Shown: positions 24,463 to 36,288 of the stretch, one piece after another | Position numbering within the stretch: the first letter of the stretch is position 1 | How the letters are laid out: each line of letters begins with the position of its first letter | Origin: Amyloporia xantha | Lineage: Eukaryota > Basidiomycota > Agaricomycetes > Polyporales > Adustoporiaceae | Assembly: GCA_036971615.1 (NCBI GenBank) | Contig: JAYKKR010000015.1 | Location: forward strand, 803,407-867,406 | Reading direction: 5' to 3' | Length of the DNA: 64,000 nt | The notes under the pieces: model-generated | Seen by the model: the letters and a program-made list of their open reading frames with translations, nothing else | Database searches by the model: none | Told to the model about the DNA's origin: nothing | Program-made: the position numbers and the translations under genes

Positions 24463-24945
24463 ATGGCGACCGAACAGACTGTAGCTGTTCCCCTGCTGTA
24501 CAGGCTGTTCTTCCTGTTCATCGAGCCGATCTCTGCCATCGTCGGCGCATACTACGCAGCGGGCAGGCCCTCAGAATACCTCGCATACCTATCGCCCACT
24601 CCCTCAGCCGCCTCGGCCAGCGCGCCTCCCACGCCGACGCTCATCTCGCTCTACCAGCTGTCGAACCTATACCTGCTTTTCGCACTGAACGAGCACCTCG
24701 TGCTCTCCTCCACACGCTCGCGACGCACCTGGCGGCGGCTGCTGTTCTGCCTGCTCGTCGCGGACTTTGGGCACCTCGCGACGATGGTGCCGCTCGCGCG
24801 AGAGAAGGGCTTTGCAGAAGTGTTTCTCGGCTTTGGGCGCTGGACGGCGATGGAGTGGGGGAGCGTGGGGTTTGTGTATGCCGGGGCGAGCATGCGGCTG
24901 TCTTTCCTTGCTGGGCTGGGGCTGGGCAGACGGAAGAGGGAGTAA
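24463..24945 (+). CDS. Small four-helix membrane protein, DUF7704-type
   Basis: Single exon of 160 residues starting MATEQTVAVPLLYRLFFLFI. The first segment YRLFFLFIEPISAIVGAYYA, followed by a Pro/Ala-rich loop and three further hydrophobic stretches, matches fungal four-helix DUF7704 proteins. The other helices are around LYLLFALNEHLVL, RLLFCLLVADFGHLATM and GSVGFVYAGASMRLSFLAGL. The function of this family is unknown. It lies between two permease genes on the same strand. A short basic tail (GRRKRE) ends the protein. Confidence 0.78.
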   Translation: MATEQTVAVPLLYRLFFLFIEPISAIVGAYYAAGRPSEYLAYLSPTPSAASASAPPTPTLISLYQLSNLYLLFALNEHLVLSSTRSRRTWRRLLFCLLVADFGHLATMVPLAREKGFAEVFLGFGRWTAMEWGSVGFVYAGASMRLSFLAGLGLGRRKRE

Positions 24946-25318
24946 GACAAGAGATATCCGCCATGCACAGAGAGTTCGATGAGGTCGCTGGGGGAATACA
25001 TATAATACCTGGGGTAACTCCTCCGAGCTGTGTATGAAACATTCGAACTACAATGCACCAAGGCTTGAATGTTCTCTGCTATGTGCTTGCGGAGGGCGAT
25101 CATACATACCGAGCGTTTCTCTTGCGCCATTGATGGCCGTCCTGACGCACTGCTAGTCGACATCAATCCGAGTCGGCGAATCAAGCTCAAGCCCCCTCTG
25201 CCCTCTATGCAGACAGACTACCACTGCTAGCGGCACAGTCAGCTTTCTCCGTAGGGTCCGAGTCGTCGACGGCTTGCTCTTCGCAGCGATTTCGGACGAG
25301 TCGCCAACGGCCCTTATC
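24946..25318. other. Intergenic upstream of the amino-acid permease
   Basis: About 370 bases expected to hold the promoter of the downstream permease. No specific site is recognised. Confidence 0.4.
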
Positions 25319-27817
25319 ATGGCAGACTCAGACTCTCGTAATGGCGTTACCCTTGCGCGCTCGTCATCAGACTCGTCTACCGGACAATCGAAACACGATC
25401 TGGAAGGTAAGCTCGACGGGTCTGTGACCGAGCTCGCTGTGCCCGAGGTCGAAGCGTCAAGTCATCCACGGCAGGCTATCTGGAAGAGGATCCTTGCGGG
25501 CAATGTGGAAGAGACTCACGAGACGCAGAGGGGGATGGGCAGTCGCCATCTCATGATGATAGGTCTGCTTGTCTCGCAGACATACGCGCCCGACAGACCA
25601 TTGATTTGTGTACTATAGCAATCGGTGGGACGATTGGCACGGGCATATTTCTGAGCGCAGGTTCCGTACGTTCTCATTCAACAATCATGCCCGAACCCAG
25701 ATCCACCGAGTAATCCCCATGGCCAACAGGCTGTCGCGCTTGCCGGACCAGGCAGCGCCCTGTTGTCGTATGTTGTCGTCGGCCTCTTCTGCTATGGCGT
25801 CGTCATTTCACTGCAAGTAGTGATGCATAGCACCTCTCTCGTGTGCTCATAGTGTCGCGTGGTGCATTCTAGAGGCGAGATGGCGTCGTACATCCCGGTA
25901 TCAGGCAGCTTCGCCGTCTTTGGTACTCGGTTTGTCTCTCCCGCTTTGGGGTTCACGCTTGGTGAGTGCCTGTGCGCGTGCTCTGTCTGTGGGTGAGCTG
26001 AGAAATGACGCGTAGGTTGGAATTATTGGCTGCAGTGGTGAGTGCACATTGCCATCATGCTGGTCAGCTAGGGTAACCATGTCCCTTGCACATATCGCAG
26101 GAGTCTCTCGATCCGTACGTGACGTCGTCCGGTTTATGATTCAAGTGACCCTGCATGATCGATGCATCCTCTCCAGCGAGTGAACTGACAGCGGCAGCTG
26201 TCATCCTTCAGGTATATCCCATAGCTCTGGTGGTAGATCAGGTCTCACCCATAGATCCCCAATTCCTTCATCAGTTTTGGGATTCACGTATTCAGCCCTG
26301 GGAATGGGCGCTGGTGATCATCGCACCCGTCTTCGTGATGCAATTGATCCATGTCCGCGTATATGGTAGGTGATCCAGGTCGGCTATACCGATGCTCTGA
26401 CCGCCTATCTCAGGCGAATCCGAGTACTGGTTCGCCATGATCAAAGTTGTCCTGATCGTGCTCTTCATCATCGTCGGCTTGATATACGACTGGGGAGGCA
26501 TTCATAAGCACCCAGGGCCCGTACGTCTCATTCTACTTACACACCACACAACAGATTTTTCTGAGTGCGCTCGTCGCATAGGGCCTGTCGAATTTCCACG
26601 ACGGACAGGCGTTTATCGGTGGCTTCTCCGCCTTTGCGCAGACATTTACGTACGCGTTCTACTCGTACGGTGGCGTGGAGCTCGTCTCGCTCGCCGCGGG
26701 AGAGTCTGCGTCACCGCACAAGAGCGTCCCCCGTGCAGTCCGCGCGACCTTCTTCCGCATCGTGCTCTTCTACATCTTGACCATCTTGACCATCGGACTC
26801 TGCATCAACTGGAACGACCCTACTCTACTCAGTGCCGCATATAGTAAGTGCGTCTACGTCCATACCTGTCGTGTGAACGCTGATGACAGGAGTGTGTGCT
26901 TAGATTCGGACGTCGCTGCGTCGCCGGTCACCGTGGTGTTCGTGCGCGCGGGATTCGGCGCGGCCGTGAACGTCGTGAACGCGGTGCTCCTCACTGCAGT
27001 GCTCTCCGCGACGAATTCGTGCTTCTACGCCAGCTCGCGCATGTTGCTCTCTCTTGCGCGAAGCGGGCACGCGCCCCGCATCTTCGGCTGGGTCAATCGC
27101 CGCGGCGTGCCCGTACCTGCGCTCTTGTGAGTGAGGTGGCGTCATCGCTTCCGGAACTCTTCTGCATTGTGGATGTGTTCTGACCCCCGCGCGCAGGATG
27201 GCGCTCGCCGTGTCGTTCCTATCGTTTTTGACCACCATCTGGGGCGAGGGCGTCGTGTTCACATGGCTGCTCAATCTCACAGGCATCTCCGCCCTGCTTA
27301 CCTGGGGCTCGATCGGGCCCATCTCTCTACGCTTCCGCCTCGCGTGGAAGGCGCAGGGCCGCGCACTTGACGACCTCGCATACCGTCAACCGCTGTTCCC
27401 CGTGCTCCCGCTCGTGACGGTCGTGCTTGCTGCTTTGATGTTCGCTGCGGAAGGATATTCGGCGGTCGTGGAGGACCCGTTCGACTGGAGGGTAAGACTT
27501 CTCTCTGAAATTTATGCTGCGTGGAGCTGGCGTGCTGACTTAACTGCGTGAAGAATGTGGTTGCGACATATATTGGAGTTGCGTTGTATGTCCTCCTGTA
27601 CGCTGGCTATACTCTGTACGAGTTCTTTTGGCTCAGGAAGCGAGGGCACTTCGTTCCGTTGCGCGATGTCGATCTCGACACGGATGCTGTCTGGGGACGA
27701 GGAGAAGGCCAGCTTGTACGACAGCGCGAGAAAGAGCAAGAGGATCGTGATAAACTGGAGCCCCATCATGATGGGATACGAATTCGCTTGAGGAGGGTGA
27801 TGAAATATATGTACTGA
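25319..27817 (+). CDS. Amino-acid permease, YAT/GAP type
   Basis: Starts MADSDSRNGVTLARSSSDSS with a Ser/Glu-rich cytosolic region, then LKSRHLMMI-type entry sequence (GMGSRHLMMI) joined by splicing to AIGGTIGTGIFLSAG, the signature first helix of yeast amino-acid transporters. Further blocks are GPGSALLSYVVVGLFCYGVV, GEMASYIPVSGSFAVFGTRF, WNYWLQW, ESEYWFAMIKVVLIVLFII, YSYGGVELVSLAAGES and ATNSCFYASSRMLLSLARSG. The protein ends in a charged tail at 27817. It is split by about 11 short introns. It should import amino acids at the plasma membrane. Substrate range cannot be read. It is a different subfamily from the permease upstream, so the pair is not a simple tandem duplication. Confidence 0.88.
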
Positions 27818-27885
27818 ATGGGTATAACTCACAGGAGGCTGGAGGATCCAGATGTATTTTATCATTTATATCACGTTATACCATA

Positions 27886-29163
27886 TCATGGGTATTTTGC
27901 ATCTTTGATGCTTTGCAGTCTCTTCAATATTCCCATCATCTTCAGGAAACTCTTTGGCGATGCTGAGGCACCTTTACCGGAGACACCAATATATGCCTTC
28001 AAGTCACCCGAAGCAAGGCCGACATTGTAATCATCAAGATATTTCCTAACGGCGGCTGCTTTGAGACCGGTAAGCTTGACTAGCTCGGCACAAAGACGCG
28101 TCTCATCAGCGTGTAGACCCGCATCTGCACATGCTTGATAGACACCCAGGAAGGTCTGCCCACGGCCATTCGCCGTCAAGAGGTGCGGGTGCACAAAATA
28201 GCGATACGGTTTCGAGACATACGAAGCGCGGGGATGAGACAGAGGCTGTCCGGCTGGTATGTCCGAGTGAGACAGGTCGAGCCCTATTCGCGGGGAGCGA
28301 TATATTGCCACTTCGTTGTGATGAGATGTCTGCTTCGGGGGTTTGAGATGCAGGTGGGCCGCAGGGGTGGATTTCGAATTTGAAGCAAGAGGCGGGAATG
28401 CGGATATGTCTCCATCCCACTTGGTTGTGACTAGTTCTGCGATATTAGATGCACCACTTGCACGAAGGATCTCGTCCACGAGGAGAGATGGTCCTGATAT
28501 AACCTTTGAATCTGACATGCGGCGAACGGTGCGTAAGAGCACACCGCCACGAATCAGAGTGGAGTTGGATTCAGCCTTCATGGGAGCCTGGCTCGTGAAA
28601 GTATCGCGATGTCTGAGCGGATGGAGTGCCAATGGTGAGGTCGAGTCCTTTGCGAGTGCCACCTCTATATCCTCCTGCGCTGGTAGGAGATACCGGAGAG
28701 TTGTTCGATTTGCGTGGGGCACGATGAAAATACCTGCATGGGGCGGGGTAGCGTAGGTTGAATATAAATGGCTCCTTTGTACAGAGTCAATATACGTACC
28801 ACAAGCCACTTTGCTTTTGTTCTTCGCTGCCATGCGTAAAAGGGATCCTCATGGCACCCGGGTTTTTGAAGATAAAACTCGAGTTCCAGGATCTCATACT
28901 CGGATTCATTTTCTCCGCATCTGAGGGATAGAGAGATATCGGTGAAGAAGAGCGGCAGCAATATCTTCAAAGCGACGGGATATGTCTGCCTCGATGTGTA
29001 GGGAGCTAAAGTCAAGGAGCGCCGAGAGTTCTGCCTCCTCACGGTATGAAAACGACATTGGTACCCCGGAAATTTCGTTCAATATCGTCGATTCTCGACG
29101 CTTCTTTCTGGGTGATGAGGTGGGGTATATTTGTGGTTCGGGTGATCCTTGTTGCCTCTTCAT
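27886..29163 (-). CDS. Conserved basidiomycete protein with several frame breaks
   Basis: Starts at 29163 with an NLS-like N-terminus (TSSPRKKRRES). A helical region (AELSALLDFSSLHIEADISR) and the conserved block YEILELEFYLQKPGCHEDPF follow, then WYFHRAPRKS, GGYRGGTRKGLDLTIG, GGVLLRTVRRMSD, ISGPSLLVDEILRASGASNI and SPRIGLDLSHSDIPA, to the stop at 27886. I know this pattern from other agaricomycete genomes but cannot name a function. The conserved text is not in one frame. It changes frame at three short homopolymers: 28925-28927 (GGG on plus), 28838-28841 (AAAA) and 28582-28584 (GGG). Each change is explained by one extra base. It is either a recent pseudogene or a gene with assembly errors. 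It ends 68 bases from the convergent permease. Confidence 0.6.
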
Positions 29164-29647
29164 TGTCAGTCAGATTTGGGCCACGTCCATACAGTAAGTA
29201 TGGGCAGCCGCGGCGGCGACTGTCTTGGTTGAATTTAGAAATCAGTTCAAACGAAGTTCATCATTATATTAGCTTTAAACATTACCAGAAATACAGACCG
29301 TAAGTGACTTTAAGTTATCCCGCAGCTGGATGCCACTCCAATCGATATTATCTCGAAGGAGGGCCAGCTTGTGGTTTTGGAGCCAGAGTTTCGGTTTCGT
29401 TAGAATGTGACTATTCACGTGACTGTGACTGCACGCGTTCCGAATTTTCAAAGCCGTTTTTAGGCTTCTTCCTTGGACAACAAAGCCCGTTGCGATGTGA
29501 TTTTCACCGCTATAGCTGTTATGTAATTATAAGTATGTTGTAGTGATCGAGTTGGTTCTCCATATAATTATGTACCTCATAAAAGTGCAGAAGGCTTCAC
29601 TTTCTGACCATAATCATCTCATTGCTACAAGAACTTATACTACTACA
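29164..29647. other. Intergenic, nothing seen
   Basis: About 480 AT-rich bases between two minus-strand genes. They should hold the promoter of the frame-broken gene and the 3' end of the WD40 gene. No ORF or repeat is recognised. Confidence 0.45.
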
Positions 29648-31054
29648 TCAAGGCCCCGCACCTGCAGCCCTCCACCATCGCACTGTACCATCCTCACCAC
29701 CACTCACGAAGGCACCCGCCGCATTGTTTGGAGAAGGCCGCGGTCGCCAGGAGACGCTCCACACCTCACCCGTATCTTGGATAGTCGAGACTGCTGCTCG
29801 CGCGGACAGATCCCAGACTTTCATGGTTTTATCGGCAGAGCTGTTACGTACGAGAGATCGTCAGTCTCTGCCACTTAACGAGGTTGATATTGTTGCGCAC
29901 CCAGAGAGTGCTAATCTGCCATCTGGCGAGATGTCTGTGCTGAGGACCCACGAGGAGTGTCCAGAAAATGTGGCCACAGCTCCGGAGCCAGGCTTTCCCG
30001 ACGGGGAGACGCGGACATCGTGTAGGATGAGGCGCTTGTCTTCGGAAGCTGAGATGAGGAGCTAATGACCACGGACGTGTCAAAGTTGGACATTTACAGC
30101 TGAGGTCTTTACATACCTGTGAATCTGACGACCAAGCAAGAGAGCGAACAGCCATCGCATGAGAGGTGTAGGTAGACAAGAGGGAGTTGGACGCAAGGTC
30201 AAATATGTATATTTGACCAGTCTCAGACGACATGGCTACGCGGCTACCATCCGGACTCTAAAGAACATAACGTGAATCAGTATGCAAACACCCGTACACT
30301 CAGATGTGAGCTGGGCGACAACGAAACAGACACGGACAACTCGCTGGAGCACGTTGGATGTAGCTTACAAATGACCCACATGTTTGCAGTACATGCCAAA
30401 CTTGTTACGTCCACTGGGTAATGTCGCGCGATGTTGGCCGAAGGAATCACGTTCAGCAGAGTGTATTGTGACATTGCCTGTCCCGCCCGTCGACGCGTAT
30501 GTTCCGCCTTTCGGGTTGAGTGATACAGACCAAGCTATATAACGGCACGCATTTGTTCAGTTCGGTGCATTTGGCAACGCAAGACGCGCGTACAGAAGAA
30601 ACTCACCAGGTTCGCTCACTTCGGTTCCGGATCTCACGTAGCTCTCAAACTTGCCCTCCAGTTCGCCAGTCTCCAAGTTCCACAGACAAGTTAAACCTTC
30701 TAAGCTGTTGTACAAGGCGAGTTTTCCTGACGGATCTGCATCAAGTGATACGAGGCCGTGTGTATGTGGCGGCTGCGTTCGTGAAACCTGGCCAGACGTC
30801 GCGTCCCACAATTTGATAGTCCCATCCGCGGAGGCACTCAAAACTGTATCTGCTTGCGTCCAAATCACGCCCCATGCAGCATCAGAGTGGGCTATGTAGC
30901 GTCACAGAGCGCAGAGCAATGAATTGTTTGAATATTACGGGGAGAATTCAAGGGCGTACGTTCAGCACCATCATAAGCATGCAAAAATGCTAAACTCTGA
31001 GGTAACAGCATATATTAGTGAGTGTACTAATGAGATTTAATCACGTATTACCAT
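29648..31054 (-). CDS. SKI8: WD40 protein SKI8 / WDR61 homologue
   Basis: Beta-propeller protein of roughly 320 residues. In order it has MSLAFLHAYDGAE, HSDAAWGVIWTQADTVLSAS, DGTIKLWDATSG, HTHGLVSLDADPSGKLAL, GLTCLWNLETGELEGKFESY, AWSVSLNPKGGTYASTGGTG, SPDGSRVAMSSETGQIYIFD and HAMAVRSLAWSSD. It continues with SEDKRLILHDVR, SGHSSWVLSTDISPDGRLAL, SADKTMKVWDLSARAAVSTI, DTGEVWSVSW and FVSGGEDGTVRWWR. This is the architecture of Ski8/WDR61, a subunit of the cytoplasmic Ski complex that feeds mRNA to the exosome, also found with the Paf1 complex. The first coding exon appears to be the ATG alone (31052-31054), followed at once by a GTAATA donor. All later joins are in frame. It is divergent from RPS12. 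Confidence 0.82.
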
Positions 31055-31329
31055 GTTCTGCTAACAGGAGAGAGGAGATGAATGCAATGATCAAAGAAGA
31101 CTAGACGCTGGGGCATCTCGATCATTTCGACTTAGCGCTCATAGTTCGGCCACCGGAAAATGCCAGCGGAGCTTTAATCTAGCTTATAGGCTTGCCACAG
31201 GGGAACTCAAATTTTCCTTACATCAACGAAAGCGGACGAAGACATCGTAATCCCTCAAACCATTATTATAAAGGTAACGAGCGGTATACAGCGTGCACCA
31301 GAGCGATATTGACGAGTAGATAATGCAGG
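31055..31329. promoter_or_regulatory. Shared promoter region of SKI8 and RPS12
   Basis: The two genes are transcribed divergently from start codons 275 bases apart, so this short interval must serve both. There are no obvious TATA boxes, and I did not identify specific factor sites. The promoter function is inferred from layout. Confidence 0.5.
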
Positions 31330-31829
31330 ATGTCTGACGCTGGAGATGAAATTCAAGTCGACGAGGCCCCCATCGAGGTAGAGGCCCCGGCCGAAGCCCC
31401 CAAGGGCAAGTTGTCCGTAGAGGATGCTCTTCAGGTGAGTGCATGCGCTTTCTTCAAAGCACATATACTGAGTATACTTCGCGAAATTAGCAAGTTCTGA
31501 AGAACGCTCTCGTTCACGATGGCCTCGCCCGTGGTCTCCGTGAGTGCGCAAAGGCTCTCGACAAACGCCAGGCCCATCTCTGTGTCTTGGTCGAGACTTG
31601 CACGGAAGCCGAGTACATTAAGCTTATCGAGGCTCTCTGCGCCGAGCACAAGATCAACTTGATCAAGGTCGGTGACGCGAAGGTGTTGGGTACCTGGGCT
31701 GGTCTGTGCAAGATTGACCGTGAGGGTAACCCCCGCAAGATCGTCGGTTGCTCCTGCGTCGTCGTCAAGGACTACGGTGCTGAGAGCGAGGGTCTTCACG
31801 TTCTTCTTGACTACTTCAAGAACCGATAG
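31330..31829 (+). CDS. RPS12: 40S ribosomal protein S12 (eS12)
   Basis: Two exons: 31330-31434 ([20 protein letters not shown] ... VEDALQ) and 31491-31829, joined in phase 0 to give 147 residues. The core [67 protein letters not shown] and the terminal YFKNR are diagnostic of eS12, an L7Ae-fold protein of the small subunit beak. The acidic, proline-rich N-terminus is longer than in yeast but usual in basidiomycetes. The frame is intact, which matters for judging the frame breaks elsewhere in the window. Confidence 0.95.
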
Positions 31830-32221
31830 GTGAGCACATCTTCGATAATGGCCGCGTCACCTTTCAGGGATGACAAACAGACTCCCTCAACGGAGAACTT
31901 CTGTTTGATGAGGATACAGTCTATCCGGAATCATTTTATTTTGTCTGAAACTGTCATATGTTTATGTTTGTCTGTAGACATTGATTCATAAATTGTTTTG
32001 CAGGTCATCACGGATCGGTATATGTAGCGCTAACGTTGTCCTTGTCCTTACCAAAATGCTATATCATCATGCACTGTGTGGCGGTTGATGACGTTGAGCT
32101 AATGAGCGATATTGGTTCCTTGAATCACTAGTGTATCGCAGCACTGTGTAACAGTGTTGCATATTATAAGAATGGCAGGGCATAGTTGAAAGCCTCCATG
32201 CCAAACACGTATACTCTAAAT
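31830..32221. other. Intergenic between convergent genes
   Basis: About 390 bases holding the 3' ends of RPS12 and VPS41. No additional gene is recognised. Confidence 0.5.
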
Positions 32222-35200
32222 TCATTCATGAAAATGGGGACCAGCCGGCACCTTATGCGCCGGTCTCTCACCCTCCTCTTTCCTGCGGCACACGGGACAG
32301 CGCTGATTGATTTTAGCACGAACGACCGCAGTACTGATGACACCATTAGTTGCGAAAATGCACGCAACGACATAGTTCACACTCACAAAGCAATCTTGCC
32401 ACTGATGCCTTGATATCCGCCGAAGCCTATTCCGACTAGACTCTGATCAAGCTGTTGCGCAAGCGCCTCGTCAGTAGTCATGCAAGTGGCGTGAACGACG
32501 TGTCGACATAAAAATAGCAGTGTCAGTTTGTGAAGCTGTTGGTGAAGTGGGAGCGAGCAGATGGGACACAGTGTTTGAGCTACCGCATAGTGTTGAGCAT
32601 CGGTATATACAGAATATAAGAACACATGCGTACCACTTAGGAAGAAGCCGCTCGTTTGATTCATGTGAAGATTCCGCGCGAGATCTGCGCAATCACCATC
32701 CAGAATTGTTTGACAACCCTCAAGTAGCGACGTTTGCAGGTTGAAGTCGTGCAGGATCTTGATCAGAGCGCTCTTCAATCCCGGAATTTCCAGTCCATTC
32801 TTGATACGTCGAATGAGTCGTATGGGATCGATTTCTGCCCCAACATTCTCGAGAAGGCCTCGGATAAATGCTGTCACAGCAATCAGACTGAAGGTATCCA
32901 TGGACATCGCTATAAATGAGGAATACATACGTGGTCGCGTCTCCGAGTATCTCAGGAGGTCTTCCCAGAGGTCATCATCATGTTGCTCTTTCGCGAAATC
33001 GATTGCCTGCGAAGAGAATAGCAAGTAAGCGAAACTGCGCTGTGAGAAATCACTGTCAACATACTCGATTCACGTCCCCCAAGCGCTCGATAATGAGGGT
33101 GAGGGCCTGCTTGTTATTCCCCATGCGGCCTAGAAGGAACACCATCTCGGTGACCATATCACGATCATTGCAGATAGTATACGCCTGCATAACCACAGCC
33201 TCCATCAGGTGATTCTGCAACACGAGCAATACAGGAATTTGAATTCACCTCCTCAAGACTGTAGTGGTTGCTTGCTCGCAGAAAGTCTACCAAGCGGCTA
33301 GATGCATATTCTGCATATAGTTTAACCTGATGAGAGAAGTTTAGTGATTAAGTATTGCACGGCAGAGGGATAACTAGACCTGATCATCAGCAAAATCAGA
33401 CGTCAATTGAGGATCCTTGCGAAAGAGGGCGTCCAGGTACAGGTAAAGATAGTATGGACGGCTCTGTAGCTGTTGGACCACGCGTCCAATCTGAAAAGAT
33501 GCAGAGAAGTCAGCGGAACACTGGATGCGGAGGCATACAGGATACTAACGGGGATAGAATGGATGTGGTCGACGAGCAGATCGATGGCAGTGCTATGATC
33601 CGGATCAACATCCTCGCCATCCTTCTTCCGTTTCTCTATAAGTTCGTGGTCGAACTCAACTAAGAGAAGCGCTTGGTCTTGAACGGCGGTGAACAAGTTA
33701 TTCTCCCGAATAAGCTCAAAGACATTAGGCCGTCGGAGACGGAGGAAGAATGGCAACGCTTTTCCAGGTTGACGGTTCATTGTATACCTAGAGACCCAGC
33801 TCATGTAAGTTTGAGTAAACTTGAATAGGCGCATATCCTTACAGTTCAGCGAGACACTCCATGAGGACGATTGTTTCTGGAGTGGTGTTCCTCATAGAAG
33901 AGGAAGACGAGGGTGCCCTGTCGAGCTCTGCCTGCACCGCCACAATAACCGCAGATATGTCATAAATGCCAATAGGCCAACTCTTGATTGTTTGAAGGAG
34001 GGCCTATCACAGAAGATGGCGTTAGCACATAGTTGATGAAGAAAATTATGGGAGCAAGATTCACCTGTCGATCATGTGCAAGGAAATATGCCAGAATCAT
34101 TTCGTAGACAAGATGTCCTAGAGTGGGCGAGTCCGTAGGGACATACGGAATGATAGCCTGAGAGAAGCGTTTAGGTGTTTGACCCTTCCTATCTATCAGG
34201 GAATCATACCTGGAGCTGGTGCTTCTGTGCAAAAACGAAGATCCAGTCCTCCCACCGCTTCGTGTCCTGTCCGCACACTTTGGGGCATAGACTTGCCGCC
34301 TTGACAAAATCGCCTGCGCCATACCGCGATCAGTGTCAGCTTGCCGCCTGAAAACTCGAGTCTATTTACCTTCGCCAGCAAGATGCTCGATATAGCGTTG
34401 CCCGATGTGCACAGCGTTCACTGTCTCGTCGCCGGGCACAGCGGTCGTACCCGTGGCTGTCTGTCGCTCGATCTCCTCCAACGCCTCTTCATACCTCCTT
34501 CGTTCCACCAGCCAGGCAACATGGTCTCTCCAGTCCCGAGGCCTCACGACGACGATGTCTTTGGGACTCAATACGATATAATAGCGCTCTCCGGAGGTAG
34601 ACATTGGACTTGCTTCAACCTCCACCAAGCCGTAGTCATTACAACCCCACCTTTCATAGCCAGCGATGCTGACCGCGTCCATCGTCAGCTCCTCGCCTCC
34701 CCGTGAGATAATACGCAAATCGGGGCGCTCCGCTACCTTGCGTGCTTGCTCCGCACGGTCAGAGGTCGCCTCGTTACCAGTGAGCAGCGAAGTGTCCGAT
34801 GGGGTGTATGCGAGCAAGAGAAATGCGGTTAGTGGAGGCTGAGGGATAATGGACGTCGTAGACGAAGCGGCCACCCCTGATTCCTTATGGGCGGACGGCG
34901 CTGATTTGATGCTGGCAGAGCTGGGAGTCAAGGCAGACGAGGAAGATGGCACCGGATGCGGCACTATGCCCGCGACCATGCAGTCTAGTTGGAAGACGGC
35001 GGTGATCTCGACCAGATACGGGGGCGTTCTGGCTGAAGATGTCGCCGTTCGGGAACGACCTCGGATCCGGGCAACTTTGATCTCATCGGCCCATGCTATG
35101 AGAAGGGTGGAGTCGTCCTGCCAGTGAAGTGTGCATTTGAACAGGTCTGCCCTGGGACTATCCGCAGGTCGGGGAGTCAGTGTAAGGAGAGTTTGGGAGA

Positions 35201-36288
35201 TAGTGTCGTATATTCGGATGCCCTGTGGACATTGCGTCGGTCAGCATATGTAATTGGGGATATCCTGGAACGCTGACCAGATCGTTCGCCCATGCAATTA
35301 GGCTACCTCTCCACCGTACTTGCCATATTGGCCCTTCGCCAGAGTGCAAGACCGTCTCCTTGTAGCCCAGCCATCCCTTCTCTTGCAGTATGAGGGACCC
35401 TGCCATTCCACCGCAGACGACCCCGCGTGTACTGCTCTTGCCAAAATTAGGCTCCAGAGCGACGGTTCGCAGCGATCGCTTCATGTTAAAGGTCTGAGAC
35501 TCTGGAGTCAAAAGCGAATGTATGACGACCTGCCCTAGTGGATACGCGTCAGAATATTCATGCATCTTAAGTCTCGAATCGCGTGTTCGTGCAAACGGCA
35601 CACAACCAGACAGCGGTTCACAAAGAATAATATAGAAGGAGGCGCTCCAGACCATCGCCTACATGGGAACCAAGGCATATATATGAGAAGTCTCACCGTC
35701 TATGGATGCAGTGGCTACCCATTCGGCGGCAGCATCGATTGAAATATCGGTGACCGACGCACTATGTGCCTCAAAGGACTTGATGTGTTGGCCGGTGATA
35801 TCAAGAATATGGAGCATACCACCATGCGTGCCCAGAGCCTATATATGCAGAGCATGAAATTGATATTTGACCTGTGAGGCATCCTGAGTACTAACGAGTC
35901 GCTGATTCGCATACGCAAGTGCGGATGCAGAGTCCTTCTGCAGGAGGTTGTGTGTGATACCGCCTAATCGCTCGTACTTGAGTGCAGGCTCCTCGTCCTC
36001 ATCCTCGTCCTCGTCCTCCTCATCTTCGTCTTCCTCCTCCTCCTCACTGTCAGTTTCCTCACCTTCAAGCGCCTCATCATCAGTCCCTATGCGGTCATGA
36101 TGGGTCTCTGAGTCTGCTAGTGAATGATGACCAGCACTGTATCCGTTGGTATGATGTGCCCGGCCAGACTTGTCGCTTGATGTGCGAGAGTCGTGATCCT
36201 CCTCGGTCGGGTCGGTGACGTCGTCGGTGGGCGTGACCGCGGGATCATAGAGCTTCTCGTCGAGGCCGTTGGACTCATTGGACGACAT
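32222..36288 (-). CDS. VPS41: HOPS complex subunit Vps41
   Basis: Large multi-exon gene, roughly 1250 residues. It starts MSSNESNGLDEKLYDPAV (an in-frame ATG also exists at 36315) and has a strongly acidic Glu/Asp run before YERLGGITHNLL. A WD40-like propeller follows (ALGTHGGMLHILDITGQHIK, SAAAEWVATASIDG, GPIWQVRWRGSLIAWANDLG), then a clathrin-heavy-chain-repeat solenoid (YIEHLAGEGDFVKAASLCPK, IIPYVPTDSPTLGHLVYEMI, MNRQPGKALPFFLRLRRPNV). A C-terminal RING/zinc finger has CPICSLPLHQ, LCRHVVHATC and RCPVC. Vps41 tethers vacuole/late-endosome membranes in HOPS and binds AP-3 vesicles. The last exon ends PAGPHFHE at 32222. The acidic stretch is encoded by a CTC/CTCGTC-type microsatellite near 35985-36050, a likely length-variable spot. 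Confidence 0.9.

Noticed and set aside
32320..32360. CTGATGA followed by GCGAAA on the plus strand, a possible hammerhead
   Set aside because: The bases that would form stem II do not pair and no helix I or III can be drawn. It lies in a Vps41 intron by chance.
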